Source: Dipteris shenzhenensis
Taxonomy: Eukaryota; Polypodiophyta; Polypodiopsida; Gleicheniales
Reading direction: 5' to 3' (one strand)
NCBI GenBank assembly: GCA_047967505.1
Contig: CM106541.1
DNA: 64,000 nt
Made by a program: the position numbers and the translations under genes. Positions 25,955 to 37,716 of the stretch are shown here, one piece after another. How positions within the stretch are numbered: the first letter of the stretch is position 1; every line of letters begins with the position of its first letter. A model generated the notes under the pieces. The model did not search any database. It had not been told where the DNA came from and was given only the letters and a program-made list of their open reading frames with translations.

Positions 25955-26128
25955 AATGGTGTAAATTGCATCATGGAGATAGGGTTCATGGGACAAATCC
26001 TAACCCTAACCCTAAGGGATGTACATGTATATATTTCACTTTCTAAGGAAGACAACTTAGTGTACAGTTAGTTATCTCTTGTGCACTCCACTCTTTCTCC
26101 CCCCGATCCTTCAACTTGGTATCAAAGC
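25955..26128 (+). mobile_element. LTR end plus tRNA-iMet primer-binding site
   Basis: Shares with 4117-4320 and 5218-5441 the GGTGTAAATTGCA start, a GATAGGG segment, three CCCTAA-type units (26,000-26,017), GTACATGTATATAT and TTAGTGTACAGTTAG. It ends in CTCCCCCCGATCCTTCA at 26,113. Two bases later comes TTGGTATCAAAGC, which matches a primer-binding site for initiator-Met tRNA with one change. This makes it a 5' LTR on the + strand. Confidence 0.6.
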
Positions 26129-27950
26129 TTATGTTGCTCTATTCTTCGTAGAGACAGTGTAAGCCTTTTTTTCCATCAAGGTACAAGCCCTCCTTTTGAG
26201 GCATCTTCATCCTTGGTCAAGCTCATCTTGTAGGGCTTCTTCTATTCTTAAATTTGCTTGAGAAAGCGCTGGTTTTCAAGCTCTAGAGCTCTAGTTATGC
26301 CTTCTTGAGTGTTAGTCTTGCTTCTTCTCTTTGTGAAAATCCTGTGTGTTTTGTGACAGAGACCTTTGTGAGTTCTTTGAGTGATTCTGAGGTAGATCGA
26401 GGGTTGTGAAGAAGGATTTGGAGCTGCAGTCGTCTTCAAGGACACCTGCTATCATCTTCTCGAACTGTGTTGCAGCTGCCATTGTTATTACCGAGGTTTG
26501 CATTCTCTTCATCTTCTTGAACTGTGTTGCAGCTGCCATTGTTATTACCAACTTTTTGGTCTTCAGAGCTGTCGCCCTGAGCCGCCTTGTCCGTACTCAG
26601 ACTTCAAGCAAGACAGCAGTGACAAAAGACAAAGCCAAGCAGCAAAGCAATGGTGCAACAACAACAGCAACGCGACAGCTATTACTGAAAAGCAGCAGAA
26701 GACATGCACTGGAAGCACAACATAGATGCAAGCCATACCGCAGCAATGACAGAATTGAGTCGTGCTTACATTTCACTTCGAGGTGAACCCAGACGAGCAT
26801 CAGTAGTACTCCACTCCCTGATCTAGCTTATCATGTTTCCAGGAACTAGCCACTTGCCCAAAGGTGTCAGTTCTTATCCAGTCCTGAGGAAGATGGCTTC
26901 AGAATGCTTCACGCTTTCTAACATATCTAAATTCAAAGTAATAAGGTGCTTGTTGAGGCGGCCTCTGCATCCAAGTGACCCCTCTTGTTTAGTCCCGAAA
27001 GACCTCAACAGATGTACTCCCTTCGCCTGTAGAATGTAAATGAATGTAAATCCAAGGAGCTGCTGCTGCGGCAGAGAGATCATCAACTCTTTTGCACAGG
27101 AAGATCAAGTGTTGCGGATTAGTTGCTTGGCTTGGCCCCTCTTTAGTCTCCACCTCTCTCTCAACTCTTTTCATTTTTGCGAGTCGACCGATGGAGTGCT
27201 TTACTCCTTGATCACTGCTTCGTTTTGTATAGCAGTTCTCCATCCGTTGGTTCTCCCAAGACCCTTCAGCATCACCTTGATGCTTGTGCAAACTCTACAC
27301 AAGTCTCAAGCCCTCACATTTTTCTCCTCCACACAGACTGTAGATTAGATTGGCCTCTGCACAGCAGACTGCAACCACACTATACACATGGCCACTTGCC
27401 ACATCAGCATCCACATGGCAAATAAGGTCACTCACAAAGTGACACATGACATGTATTGCCACATCATCAGTCCCACATAGGAAGTCCAATCAAAAGCTTG
27501 ACACATCATCTGCCACCTCAGCATTGGCACTTCAACTGCCATATCAGCACCCACATTTCACACATACTGCCTCATTTCTGTGCTACACAAGCCCAATTTT
27601 ACTACAGCACATGCATAACTACCACATCACTTGTGCATGCCACAGCATCATTTTTGAGCACTCTTTCTGGACAAACATTTAAAATGCATAGCTTTTGATC
27701 CATAAAGGATTTTGAGGTGCTATAAAAAAGCATCTCATACTCTACACACTAGTCACCTGATATTTGAGTTCTGATCTACTCACTATGCTGACAAAGAAAA
27801 TAAATATTTGCTGCATTTCTCGTCTCGACATGTAGAGGAGATCGAACTCCATAACGCCAATTGAGCCCTTGCTTGAAAATCTAATTGGTTCTGACAGAGT
27901 CAGTCCCATGGATCTATCATAGGCCTCCACATTCATACATATCGACACCA
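26129..27950 (+). mobile_element. Non-coding internal region of LTR element
   Basis: Sequence downstream of the primer-binding site with no gag or pol similarity. It contains a 57-bp tandem duplication (26,462-26,492 repeated at 26,519-26,549, core TGTTGCAGCTGCCATTGTTA) and, at 27,350-27,640, many loosely repeated CCACATCAGCA-like words. Small open frames are not supported as genes. It probably belongs to the same element as the repeat that follows. Confidence 0.4.
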
Positions 27951-29530
27951 CTTCAGTACCTTTGGTAGTGTGCAGTTCACCATGTCAGTGATTCGTGTGG
28001 CAGAGTGATCTTCTTTTTTGGATATTGGACAATTCTTTTCTCTTGTACTTCACACTTTTGGTGGCCATTTCTAGCATTGATTCCTATAGATATTAGCCTT
28101 GTTAAGTTTCTTGGCTACTTCTAGCACATTGTTGCCATCATCTTATTACAGATTTTGATCTTCTACATCCAGTTGTCCCATCATGAACTTATCAGACATT
28201 TTCTTGAGAACCCCTCTCATATCCACATAGGTTGGAATATATCTTACAAAATAGTTTGTTTTGAGAGGGAGTATTACAGATTGAGTAGGTTAAGCATAAG
28301 CTCGACAGAAGAAACTTAGATTTCTTAGCTTTCTGCCAACGTTCATGGTTTATGAATGCGCACAAATCAACATTTTTTTTTAGCAGCCTTCTACATTGAA
28401 GCATATCTATGTTTTCATGGGTAGATACTCTTAATGGAAAATGTCTGATGGGTTAGCCTCTATCACAGAGCCCCAAATAGTCTCCAGCATGGAGCCATTT
28501 ACATTTGGATTACACTAATGATATTCCATTCATGACTCCGGACGAAATCTGTGAGTGGAAAAATTAACCACTTTGTCTCCTACTATCTCAAATGAAGCGA
28601 GTTCGAATGCAACATATGTATCACATGCTTGCATGGATGAGAATCCACTTTTTGATCATGTTGATTTTTGTAGGCGAGGTCCTCTCATCTACATCAACAC
28701 AGTTTGATTTTCATAGTGATGTACATCCATCACATGCTTGCATGGGTCACGCTCCACTTTTTGAAATTGTAGGTTAGCATGTAAGCCCTCAGAATGAGGC
28801 CCTTCCGAGATTTATGCCATATTGCATCGTTCATGTATTCACTTTTCATAGCTACTTGTTGATAAGCAGGTCAATCCTTAGCATGGAAACATTTTAGTAC
28901 CAGTTTAGTCATGCCATAGGGCATCATTCACTACCATTGTGATCAACAGATCAGTCCTCAGCATGAGGATATTTCAGCATCCGTTCAGCCCTACCATAGT
29001 GCAGTTGATACTATGCCATAGAGTGAATTGGGAACGATAGTGTTCCGGCCTGCATTCATGACTGTTTTCATAGTCCATACTTGATGCAGATTTGTGGTGT
29101 CATCCAAGACTACCAGGTTGTGTCTAGACAACATTCCTTTGTCATTTCAGCGTTTGGCAGCTCACATGCTTTTGGAACAATCCATGCATTCCCTTTTGCA
29201 ATCAAGGCTATTAGGCCTTCTTACAGTCAGGTCCCTTTATGAGCTTATGACAGATTTAGCTGCATGTGATGCCGACAGATGTATAGACTCTCCCATTGCA
29301 TATTACCTTCGGCTCATGGTAAGAGTATTCAGGCTATGAGGCCTTGCCCATGGTATCTACCAAAGTCTTCTCTATATGTGATGAATCCCTTGGATCCCTC
29401 TGTGGACGCAGTTTCATAGCTTGTCCCGTTGCTCGATAGATCTTATTCTACTTCCGCATAACTTATGCAATGTTGCCACTTGTCTTGGTTTGGTGACACT
29501 CTTGTTTGTCATAAACTCCCGTATTTTTTG
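27950..29530 (+). repeat. Dispersed non-coding repeat, copy B
   Basis: Diverged copy of 2030-3735 in the same orientation. It lies downstream of an LTR and primer-binding site, whereas copy A lies upstream of a polypurine tract and LTR. This fits the internal part of one family of long, non-coding LTR elements. Confidence 0.6.
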
Positions 29531-30290
29531 GCCTGCCCCAAGGGGGGTAGGGTATAGTGACCGGTTCGAGGCATCTGCAGCACATTTTCTGTGTCTTTTG
29601 TGTATTCAATCTCAAAGTCATAGGACTGCACCGAGACTAACTGATTCTTTCTTTGAAGTCAGTGCACACACAGCAGGAGCCATCCTTTTTCACCAATATC
29701 CTTTGCAAAGAAAAAGGAAGATGTGCTTTGAGAGATGGTTTGCTCAAGCAATTCTTTCACCTATTGTGCTGCTCCTTTTATTTCCAGCTTAGAGAGCTTT
29801 GTTACTTGATTTGCTTCCAGGATCCAGAACTATGGCACATCTATCTTAAGAGGCAATTGACGAGGTATATCTTCAAATATATTCTCAACACATGAGAGTA
29901 TGTGCTGAATGTGAACATTCTCCACAAGGTGACATATTATATGTGTATGTGGCTTGCATATAGGGCATTTTGTTTCTTGAGTTCTCTGCCAATTGCTGTG
30001 GTGTAGTTATTTGCAATTTAGTTCTGTGTTACCCTGAACATTTTCCCCTGCCTGTTCCTACTTCTTTTGCTTCCAGGAAATCCTCCCGTTTTGCCTACTT
30101 CCACCATCCTCTTCCCCTTCATTTTCAGTTGCTCCACCCCTTGTGCTTCCAGCATGTTTCCCTTTTATTGGTGCTTCTTTCCACACCATTTTTGACTTTT
30201 TTTCTATTTTGCTCCTTCCTGGCTGTGTTTTTGGCGTCCCCCCCTCTATTTTGCACCCCCTCTTGCTTAATTATGGGCTGACTGGGTAAT
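29530..30290. other. Intergenic, nothing recognised
   Basis: Pyrimidine-rich sequence on the + strand (30,040-30,260). No gene or repeat identified. Confidence 0.35.
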
Positions 30291-30640
30291 ATCACCAGCA
30301 ACCTATTGGTGTTTCCTCTTTTTGGAGCCCCAAGGGCTGATCACAGCCCTAGCATGGGCCTCCTGTCTGAAGCATGCCTGATCCAATGCTTTCATACCTT
30401 CCCACTCTGCTTGCTCACTGAGGTGTATCTCTAGTGTTGACCCATAAATTTTGTCCATCAAGTGGCCTACTGTAATGGTCTCCCTGCATCCATAGGGTCT
30501 CCTGATTTGTGAGTTGGGATGATGATGTTGATGTCTAGGTTGTAGGAAAGCTTTTGCAAAGGTTCATTGAAGAGGTTGGAAGATCGCTCCCCTTACTTCC
30601 TTACCTTGGGTGAGGAATTTTAATGAAGGCCCTCATGACC
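30290..30640 (-). pseudogene. LINE reverse transcriptase fragment
   Basis: Minus-strand frames contain LINE RT text: NIIIPTHKSGDPMDAGR (about 30,520-30,470), then, after a frameshift, TVGHLMDKIYGSTLEIHLSE and WEGMKALDQACFRQ (about 30,480-30,365). These fit the region between RT motifs 1 and 2 of non-LTR elements that read (P)xxKSGD...NYR and end in GQAGFR. Only about 110 residues remain. No poly(A) end is recognisable. Confidence 0.55.
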
Positions 30641-31648
30641 CTTGGATGTAGCAGTCATCAATTTTGGATGGCTTCCTTCAACCATGCAGTAGGGAATAAA
30701 GAGTTGGTCAGGGGCAATTGTCAGCGTAGGCCTTCTGTAGAGTGAAGTCTTGCATGAGGCATGGTGACCTCTTTTCTAGGACTTTAATCAAGAACTCCTT
30801 GGAGATACTGTTGTATAAGATCTTCAAGAGGGTTTTCACAAGAACTTTGTCAGCAACTCCTTGGAGTTACTCCTGTATAAGATGTTCAAGGCTCTTGCTG
30901 CATAAGATGTTGAAAGAGCTCTTGCACGAGTATCTGTCATTTCTTGTGCCTCACCAACCGTTGATGCTTTCTCCCAGTCTACAGCTTGCCTGGGTACCCT
31001 TGTTTGCCTCAGGACTTTAAACTCTGGATTTTGACAAACGCAGTGAGATCTCCTTAAGACTGATGAATCTTGACTGATGAAGTGAGATTTCCTTCATGTC
31101 TGCATTGACGAATCTTGACAGATGCAGTACCATTCCCTTCATATCTCATTTATATTTTATGTCTCAATCCTGAATTGATGGACTAATATTTGAATTCATT
31201 GCATGAGGTAAGTGGATGCAAATGCACCATTCCCCGACTAGTGGAATTTTCAATCCCTTTTGAAGGATTATTCCATGCTAGCATTGTAGGGCCAGGATGA
31301 TACAAAACATAAGCTTACGAGTGCATGCATGATATACCATTATGCAATGTTTTAGTATCTACATCAAGTATTTCCATTTTGCAAGTATAATGCTGGAGTT
31401 TACGTTCGCAGACTGTAACATGTAGTAGACAAAGTTGTTGTTAAATGTGACCTCATGCTTGGTTCCCATGCAAGGATTTTTTGATGGTGAATGTTCTTGC
31501 TCACTGTCATATAAGCTAGCAATAAGAAGTGCAGACTGGTGCCTACCGACCTGCTTTCAATATAGGGTGCACTATCTATGTTTTGAATAGATGGCCCATA
31601 GTATATGTGAGCTATCTTTGTCCATGAAGCAGCCTGGCAAGTGGTTAT
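30640..31648. other. Intergenic with short tandem repeats
   Basis: Between 30,790 and 30,930 the words ACTCCTTGGAG and TATAAGAT(C/G)TTCAAG recur two to three times. ATGAATCTTGACTGATG and GACGAATCTTGACAGATG recur near 31,060 and 31,107. No gene was seen. Confidence 0.4.
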
Positions 31649-31832
31649 TGTAGGAACAAAGTGGAGACAGGTTGTGAACACAAGTGAGCAAGAGTGCACA
31701 CACAAGAAAGCTCCAATAGAAATGTTCAAATGAAACAATACAAGTACTTGGTATATATAGTACCCAAGTACTACTGGTCAACCATAGGGTTGACTTTATG
31801 CCTACAATACCATATCTTTGTAATCTCTTACA
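31649..31832 (-). repeat. 3' LTR of the young Copia
   Basis: 184 bp; TG/CA ends; flanked outside by GTTAT and inside by the polypurine tract. It contains a near-perfect hairpin (GTACTTGG...CCAAGTAC) around a TATATATA box at about 31,751. Confidence 0.95.
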
Positions 31833-31974
31833 AATCCCCCCTCAAAGATATGGCTGAAAGTACCTTGGAAACATCTCAGGTGTACCTTGCAGTACCTAAA
31901 GTACCATGGTTGCACAAATTCATCCAGATGGATATGCAACCTATGGGAGTACATGAAAACAATGTCATTGTGAA

Positions 31975-32918
31975 TCACTTCATAACCCCCCTTGACATTG
32001 TGAGAATGTCTATGATTCCTAAGCCATGTCGATGTCGTAAGAAAAGATGTATTGACAGGGCTTTGGTGAAGATATCTGCCACATTGTCCTCAGATGGACA
32101 ATAGATGAGATCAATGAAGCCATCAGAAATACAATCCCGTACATAATGATAATGATTTTCAATGTGTTTCATGCGAGCATGAAAGACAGGATTGTTGGCT
32201 ATGGCAATGCAACTCTGGCTGTTATAGAAGATAGAGTTTGCTTCGCCATCTTGTGCATGATGCAAGTCATGCAAAAGCTTCCTTAACCACATTAACTCCG
32301 TAGTGGCTGAATTTGCAGCTTTGTACTTTGCTTCACTGGAGGAAAGAGAGACTCGTTCTTACTGAGCAAGTCATGCAAAAGCTTCCTTAACCACGTTAAC
32401 TCCGTAGTGGCTGAATTTGCAGCTTTGTACTCTACTTCATTGGAGAAAAGAGAGACTTGCTCTTGCTTCGTAAGCCATGAGATACAGGCTGAACCCAATG
32501 AGAAGCAATAGCCAGTAGTGGACCGTCTGTCATCAATGTCCTATGACCAATCTTAGTCAGTGAAACCACTCAGCTTTAGATCACAATCTAAAGCATAATG
32601 CAAGCCAAGAGAGAGAGTGCCATGGACATATCTGAGAACCCTCTTTGCTGCATTCCAATGTGTGATCGTGGGACAATGCATGAACTGGCTCAAAAGCCCT
32701 GTGGCGTAGGCAATATCAAGCCGTGTGGAGCATAGATATATCAAACTGCCAACCAACTGCCTGTACAAAGTGCCATCAAACTTTTCAGCAGCATCATGCT
32801 TACTCAGCTTGAGTCCCTTTTCCAATGGAGTCCATTTTAAATTTCTGCAACAACCCCTTTGAATACTTTGTCTGTGACATAGAAATCCCATCATGGGTCT
32901 GCCAAAATTCAATGCCAA
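31975..32918 (-). pseudogene. Copia RNase H region with duplication
   Basis: Reads from DGTLYRQLVGSLIYLCSTRL (about 32,790-32,730) and RVLRYVHGTLSLGLHYALDC through FSNEVEYKAANSATTELTWL, where the 104-bp duplication breaks the frame. It then continues with WLRKLLHDLHH and IANNPVFHARMKHIENHYHY to CPSEDNVADIFTKALS (about 32,060). These are the standard C-terminal features of Copia pol. The frameshifts make it non-functional as it stands. Confidence 0.85.
32262..32469 (-). repeat. 104-bp tandem duplication in Copia RNase H
   Basis: GCAAGTCATGCAAAAGCTTC at 32,262 recurs at 32,366, and about 97 bases align with roughly seven, mostly transition, differences. 104 is not a multiple of three, so the RNase H frame is lost. 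Confidence 0.85.
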
Positions 32919-34020
32919 GACAATAGTGCAATAGGTCCAAATCTGTCATGTCAAAGTTGTGACATAAAGCGGACTGCACTGCTGTAATTTGCTGCAAATC
33001 ACTGCTAGTGAGTATGATGTCATCCACATATAGTACCAACATGACCAATTCTGATTTTTGCTGCAGAGCATACAGATTTGACTCTGTATGAGTGTTGACG
33101 AAGCCTTGGGACAGCAAAAACTGATGTATCTTCTGATACCACGCACGAGGTGCTTGCTTCAGCCCATATAGAGCTTTCGTGAGCTTGCATACCTTGTGCT
33201 CTTGTCCTTTCACCTCAAAACCTTGGGGTTGATGTACATAGACCTCCTCTTTAAGATCTCCATTGAGGAAAGCGGTCTTGACATCCATCTGGTACATTGA
33301 CCAACCATAAAATGCAGCAAGAGAGATGACCGAACGAATGGTGGTCATCTTGGCCATTGGATGAAAAGTCTCCTCATAATCTATCCCCTCCTCTTGTGCA
33401 TACCCCTTGGCAACCAAACGGGCTTTGTATTTCTCAACTGTGCCATATGAATGGTATTTCACCTTATAAATCCATTTCGTGCTAACCACATTTTTCCCAA
33501 TGGGCGCATCAACCAAGTCCCATGTGGCATTCTTCTCAATGGATTTAATCTCAGCTTCCATAGCTTTCTGCCATGCCGGATTATGCTGAGCATCCTTGAA
33601 GCTCTGAGGCTCATTTTCAGCTTCCATCATTGAGGTCATCAAAGCAAAATTGACCTTTTTCTGATTTTTCTGAGTACTGGCCCTGGTTTTCCCCAAAGTA
33701 GGCTGATCCTTAGCATCTTGAATGGTCAACCTTACCCAACGTGGAATAGATTTCTCTGCTCTACCACTCGGAGCTGCATCAACATCTTTAGTGGCCTCAC
33801 GATGTTGATAATGCTTCCAAACATGAGGCTGTCTATTCTCATTAATTGGCTGCAAATCTGAAACATTTAAGGGAGAGTCATCCTCAACATGTGGCAAGCC
33901 ATCTGAACTATGAGAAGTAGAAGGGGAAGCATAAGGAAACTCTGTCTCATCATCCTCAAACTGGATGATGTCCAAAGAGGTGTCATCGTATGGTGGCAAG
34001 TCTGCACTAGCGGGCTGCAT
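32800..34020 (-). CDS. Copia pol fragment: RT (RVT_2), open frame
   Basis: A 406-residue open frame. The first ~150 residues are the variable hinge after integrase. The RVT_2 domain follows: [20 protein letters not shown] (near residue 166), [40 protein letters not shown] (catalytic-Asp region), [14 protein letters not shown], and [11 protein letters not shown] with the YVDD active site, then LLHYCLGIE. The residues needed for RT activity look intact. Continuity with integrase upstream and RNase H downstream is lost through frameshifts, so it is a fragment of an inactive polyprotein. Confidence 0.9.
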   Translation of the reverse strand: MQPASADLPPYDDTSLDIIQFEDDETEFPYASPSTSHSSDGLPHVEDDSPLNVSDLQPINENRQPHVWKHYQHREATKDVDAAPSGRAEKSIPRWVRLTIQDAKDQPTLGKTRASTQKNQKKVNFALMTSMMEAENEPQSFKDAQHNPAWQKAMEAEIKSIEKNATWDLVDAPIGKNVVSTKWIYKVKYHSYGTVEKYKARLVAKGYAQEEGIDYEETFHPMAKMTTIRSVISLAAFYGWSMYQMDVKTAFLNGDLKEEVYVHQPQGFEVKGQEHKVCKLTKALYGLKQAPRAWYQKIHQFLLSQGFVNTHTESNLYALQQKSELVMLVLYVDDIILTSSDLQQITAVQSALCHNFDMTDLDLLHYCLGIEFWQTHDGISMSQTKYSKGLLQKFKMDSIGKGTQAE

Positions 34021-34058
34021 GCACTCATTCTCAACAAAGAGAACATCTCTGCTGATTA

Positions 34059-34279
34059 TTACCTCCTGGTAGTGGGATTATAAAGGCTAAATGCCTTGCT
34101 TTCAGTGCTATATCCCACGAAAATGCATTTGACACTCTTGTCATCAAGCTTTGTCCAATGTGCATCTGGAAACAAAGCATATGCCACTGAGCCAAAAATT
34201 CTGAAATGACTGATCTTTGGCTTAAAGCCATACAAAGCCTCAAATCGAGTCACATTAACCAAAGCTTTGGAAGGGCATT
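34059..34279 (-). pseudogene. Copia integrase C-terminal part
   Basis: NKCPSKALVNVTRFEALYGF, then KISHFRIFGSVAYALFP, KSVKCIFVGYSTESKAF and YNPTTRR: the region after the Copia integrase core. It is separated from the core by the insertion at 34,280-34,570, at a point where the family normally reads continuously. Confidence 0.8.
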
Positions 34280-34570
34280 TGTTCTGGACCGACCTCTGGG
34301 CGGCCGTTTTGGACAGACTGGGTCGGTCACCCAATTGGGTCTAACCAACTACGACTGGTGGCTATATAAGAGCAAGCCCGTGAAGCCCATCATCATCACT
34401 GACTACAGCAACCCTGATTCCTTAGCATCCAGCCTTTGTCCTCTATTGTTTCCAGCACGCCATCGAAGCTTCTTACACAGGAGCACACGGCTGGGAGGTA
34501 GCGCCATCTATTGTATCAGTTTTACAGTAATCAAATTTTTGATTCTCCATACTATCTGCTTTTCTCTCAA
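34280..34570 (+). mobile_element. ~290-bp insertion in Copia integrase, TATA-bearing
   Basis: Copia integrase similarity stops after the VVTATYI motif (read on minus, about 34,571) and resumes at NKCPSKAL (34,279), leaving about 290 bp of unrelated, more GC-rich DNA. On the + strand it contains GCTATATAAGAGC at 34,361, an upstream inverted CCCAATTGGG, and an AATCAAATTTTTGATT palindrome near the end. TG at 34,280 and CA at 34,568-34,569 could be solo-LTR termini, but no matching target duplication is visible. It resembles a solo LTR or other small promoter-bearing element; the identity is unproven. Confidence 0.55.
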
Positions 34571-35384
34571 TGTAAGTGGCTGTCACAACTGCTTCTCCCC
34601 AAAAAGCCTTTGAGACTCTCTTGAATTTCAGCATGCATCTCGTCATTTTCACGAGAGTACGATTCTTCCTCTCAGGGAGTGGATTCTGCTGTGGTGTGTA
34701 AGGGCATGTTAAGTGATGTTTAATCCCATGCTGCTTCAAAAATCCCTGGAATGCATGTGACATGTACTCTCCCCCTCTATCCAAGTTGAGTGTTCCAATT
34801 CTAGAATTGGTTTGGTTCTCAGCCATAGCTTTGAACTCCTGAAACCAATAGAACACCTCAGATTTTTCCTTCATGAGAAAAAGCCATGTGAACCTGGAGA
34901 AGTAATCTATAAAGGTCACAAAGTACCTTGCTCCTCTAGGCGTGGGAATAGTCATGGGGCCACATACATCACTGTGCACTATCTGCAACACTCTGGTTGC
35001 CTTGACCCAATTCTTGCCTTGTTTACTGAATGGCAAGCGATGCAATTTGCCAAGTGCACACCCCTCACACACTTCATTTGCTGGTTGCTGTAATTTTGGC
35101 ATTCCCTGAGTCCTATTATTGTTGTACAAGTAGGACAATGCCCTGTGATGGACATGTCCAAACCTGGCTTGCCATAAATCAGCCTGGGAAGTGTTTGCTA
35201 CAGCCAATACGTTCTGATCATAAGGCTGAGCATCAAGCTTGTATAAGCCTCTGTCATATGTGCCTGTTGCTACAACCTCATATCCTTTCTTTGGATCCTT
35301 GATCCTACATTGGTTATCCTGAAATTCGACCAACATATGTTGATCATGGGCAATGTTTGAAACTGAAATCAGATTTTGCCTCAA
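34571..35384 (-). pseudogene. Copia GAG-pre-integrase and integrase core
   Basis: Open minus-strand frame. RQNLISVSNIAHDQHMLVEF is the protease/pre-integrase linker. H-H (FGHVHHRALSYL) and C-x2-C (CEGCALGKLHRLPFSK) make the zinc-binding part. The core has HSDVCGPM (catalytic Asp), YFVTFIDYFSRFTWLFLMK, LDRGGEYMS (second Asp region) and HLTCPYTPQQNPLPERKN with the catalytic Glu. The catalytic triad looks intact up to the interruption. Beyond 34,570 the frame runs into inserted DNA. Confidence 0.88.
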
Positions 35385-35671
35385 ATATGGAACATACCAA
35401 ACATCTCGGATATACTTAACTTTCCCATTATCAAGCTGAATAGGAATGTGCCTAACTCTGATGATGTCTTGAGAAGCATCATTGGCACACGTAACCTGTC
35501 TGCCATGAACAGGTGTGAGCTCTCAAACCACTCTTGGCGAGGAGTCATGTGCTTAGTAGCACCACTATCGATATACCATGTATCACTTGCAACAAGGGAA
35601 GCATCCCCTGATTGATTTTCAGCATTCAAATCCCCCTTGGCATCCATCTTCTCATTAAATGCAGCAAACAC
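35385..35671 (-). pseudogene. Copia aspartic protease region
   Basis: Contains WYIDSGATKHMTPRQEWF (about 35,580-35,525); the DSGA active-site motif is the Copia protease signature. The frame changes just downstream before the pre-integrase segment, so the polyprotein is interrupted. Confidence 0.8.
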
Positions 35672-35799
35672 AAAATCTCTATCACCTTGGGCAAGAGGAG
35701 CTTCACCATGTGCATCTGAAGCACGAGTTTCAGTGGGGGCAACAAAATTACTGCTAGAGCTGTCTCTTTGTCTTTTCTTTTCATTGGCAATCCTTTTCT

Positions 35800-36666
35800 G
35801 ACACTCTGCGATGTAATGCCCTCAGTTTCTTGCAATAATTGCATTTGTCCTTTTTTTAATTTTTGCTTGAACTGCTTGCATTCCCCTCCTTGGGCTGAGT
35901 TGTATGGCTGTGTTTTGGCTCAAACTTTTTCTGAAATTCGCCCTTTCCACCCATGGCAAGCGCTTACTCACTCTGACGAGAGGCTTTGGCAAAATTTGAG
36001 AATCTCTCCTCTTCCTGCAACAAAAGCCCAACTAACTCATCGAACGAGTGTGGGACTGCCCTGAGAACAATGGTCAATGAAGTGACGAATGTGCCATATG
36101 AGGGCCCTAAGCTATTGAGAGTAATAGAGACGAGCTTCTTGTTTTCTACATCAATACTTGCGAGCTGATCACGTAGATCAGTGATCCTGGCAATATGATC
36201 AGTGATGGCTTGGCCTTCCTGCATCTCGAGATCCTTGAGCTGATTTGTTAAGGCAATGGCCCTTGCCTCATTCTTAACATGATACATGTTTGCGAATCTT
36301 TCCCATGTTGCCTTTGCATCCTTGCACGACTTGATGGTCGTCATAATGTGCCTCTTCACATTTGTGGCAATTAAAAACATCGCTTGGGCACTGCGGCGGT
36401 CAAACTTCTTTTGCTCTGTTGATGCTATGGGACTAGTAGGAGGGACTGTAGCAGTCTGTTGTCTGCCTGTCTGCCTGTAGTCTGACCCGAAGAAGCTGTG
36501 CTGGATGTAGATGAGTCTGCTGGCCTCACCTCATCCCCACTAACAATATCCCACAAGCCCTTACCATCAATATGTTCTTAAGCATGAATGACCACAAGGC
36601 ATAGTTTGGTCCATCCAGCTTGTCACCCTCGGACAAATTGCCAAAACTGTCTGAAAGAGTCGACAT
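35800..36666 (-). pseudogene. Copia gag with zinc knuckle
   Basis: The likely start ATG is at 36,666 (MSTLSDSFGNLSEGDKLDG), followed by NYALWSFMLKNIL (DUF4219-type start). After a frameshift the UBN2 region runs 36,380-35,964 (KDAKATWERFANMYHVKNEA, ITDHIARITDLRDQLAS, ITLNSLGPSYGTFVTSLT, LVGLLLQEEERF). The zinc knuckle near 35,850 begins CNYCKK and continues GHYIAEC only in another frame. The frameshifts make it non-functional here, although a related copy could supply it in trans. Confidence 0.85.
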
Positions 36667-37701
36667 GATGCAAAATGGGATACCCACAAGCTGCAAATGT
36701 ACCTGCAAAAAGAACTGCAAGTCCCAAAAGTACAACTGGTTGCAAATGTGCCTGCAAATCCCAAACTAATACTGGCTGCAAATGCAAAGTACGATTGGCT
36801 GCTCTGAAATGCCACTGATTGCACAATGCAATCACTACAAAAATGGCATCAACCAATCACTGCACTCTTCTGCAATCTGAAGTGCAATCCCAAACTGAAA
36901 ACGCACAACCCAAATCTGAAAGAGCGCATCCACAAGTGCTCAAATGCATCCAACGGAGCTTAAAAGCAGCGACAACTGTAAAGTAATTGCAAATGCGCCC
37001 AACAATGGAGAGTATCTGCAAATGCACCTGAGAGTGCAAGAGTATGGGCTGCAAAAACAGTCCTGAAGCAAAATACACAGCTCAAAACACTTACTGAAAG
37101 TGCACCTTGGCCCGAAACACCTGCAAAATAATCCATTGATTTTGTGGGCAAGCCGGAGATGACAAAGGAGCTGAGTGAGCCGTTTGGAGCTAAATGAAGC
37201 TGTCGGGAGTACTTTTGAACACAACACACGTGTAGAGAAGAGCCTGGAGAAGTATGGAGACGCCTGGAGCTGCTGGAACACACCCAGGAGAGACTGGAGC
37301 TGAAAAAGGTCCAGATCTGAGCAGAAACGCCCAAAAACAGTCGAAAACTGCTCGAATCGCCTTCTAACAAGTCGTATGGGCTCAAAATTAGGTTCCGACA
37401 AGTCGTATGGACTTGTGGCACTGTCGTGCAACTGTACCGGACAGATCCATACAGACTGCACGGATGGGAAAAAAACAGGATATTTTTTTTCCCCCCGCCT
37501 GAAATGGTGCGGGACAGGCTTGTTTGTATGTGGGCAGCTCTGAAATTTCAAAAAACGTGAAAATCGGACCTCAAAAGGTCAAAAAACAGCCGTTGGACTG
37601 TTGGAGCTACCTCAAGAAAAAGTTGGAGAGCTGAATGTAAGAACTTGGACGCGCACTGGGAGTCTGGAAGCAAGCGCGGGAATGGGCTCTAGAGACGGAA
37701 G
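36667..37701 (-). other. Copia leader, non-coding
   Basis: About 1 kb between the primer-binding site and gag. It carries many CTGCAAATG-like words (36,690-37,080). The long open frames here have no family similarity and are not called. Confidence 0.6.
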
Positions 37702-37716
37702 CGCTCTGATACCAAA
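37702..37716 (-). promoter_or_regulatory. tRNA-iMet primer-binding site of the young Copia
   Basis: Minus strand TTTGGTATCAGAGCG directly after the 5' LTR. TGGTATCAGAGC is complementary to the initiator-Met tRNA 3' end. Confidence 0.93.

Noticed and set aside
26033-27682. Clusters of 60-130 residue open frames
   Set aside because: Opposing and overlapping frames in a non-coding LTR-element interior with short repeats; no homology.
32800-34020. Functional reverse transcriptase gene
   Set aside because: The RT domain itself looks intact, but it is cut off from integrase and RNase H by frame breaks, so it is annotated as part of a defective element.
36940-37551. 203-residue minus-strand open frame in the Copia leader
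   Set aside because: It lies between primer-binding site and gag, overlaps another long frame of equal quality (36,960-37,421), and has no similarity to any retroelement protein.
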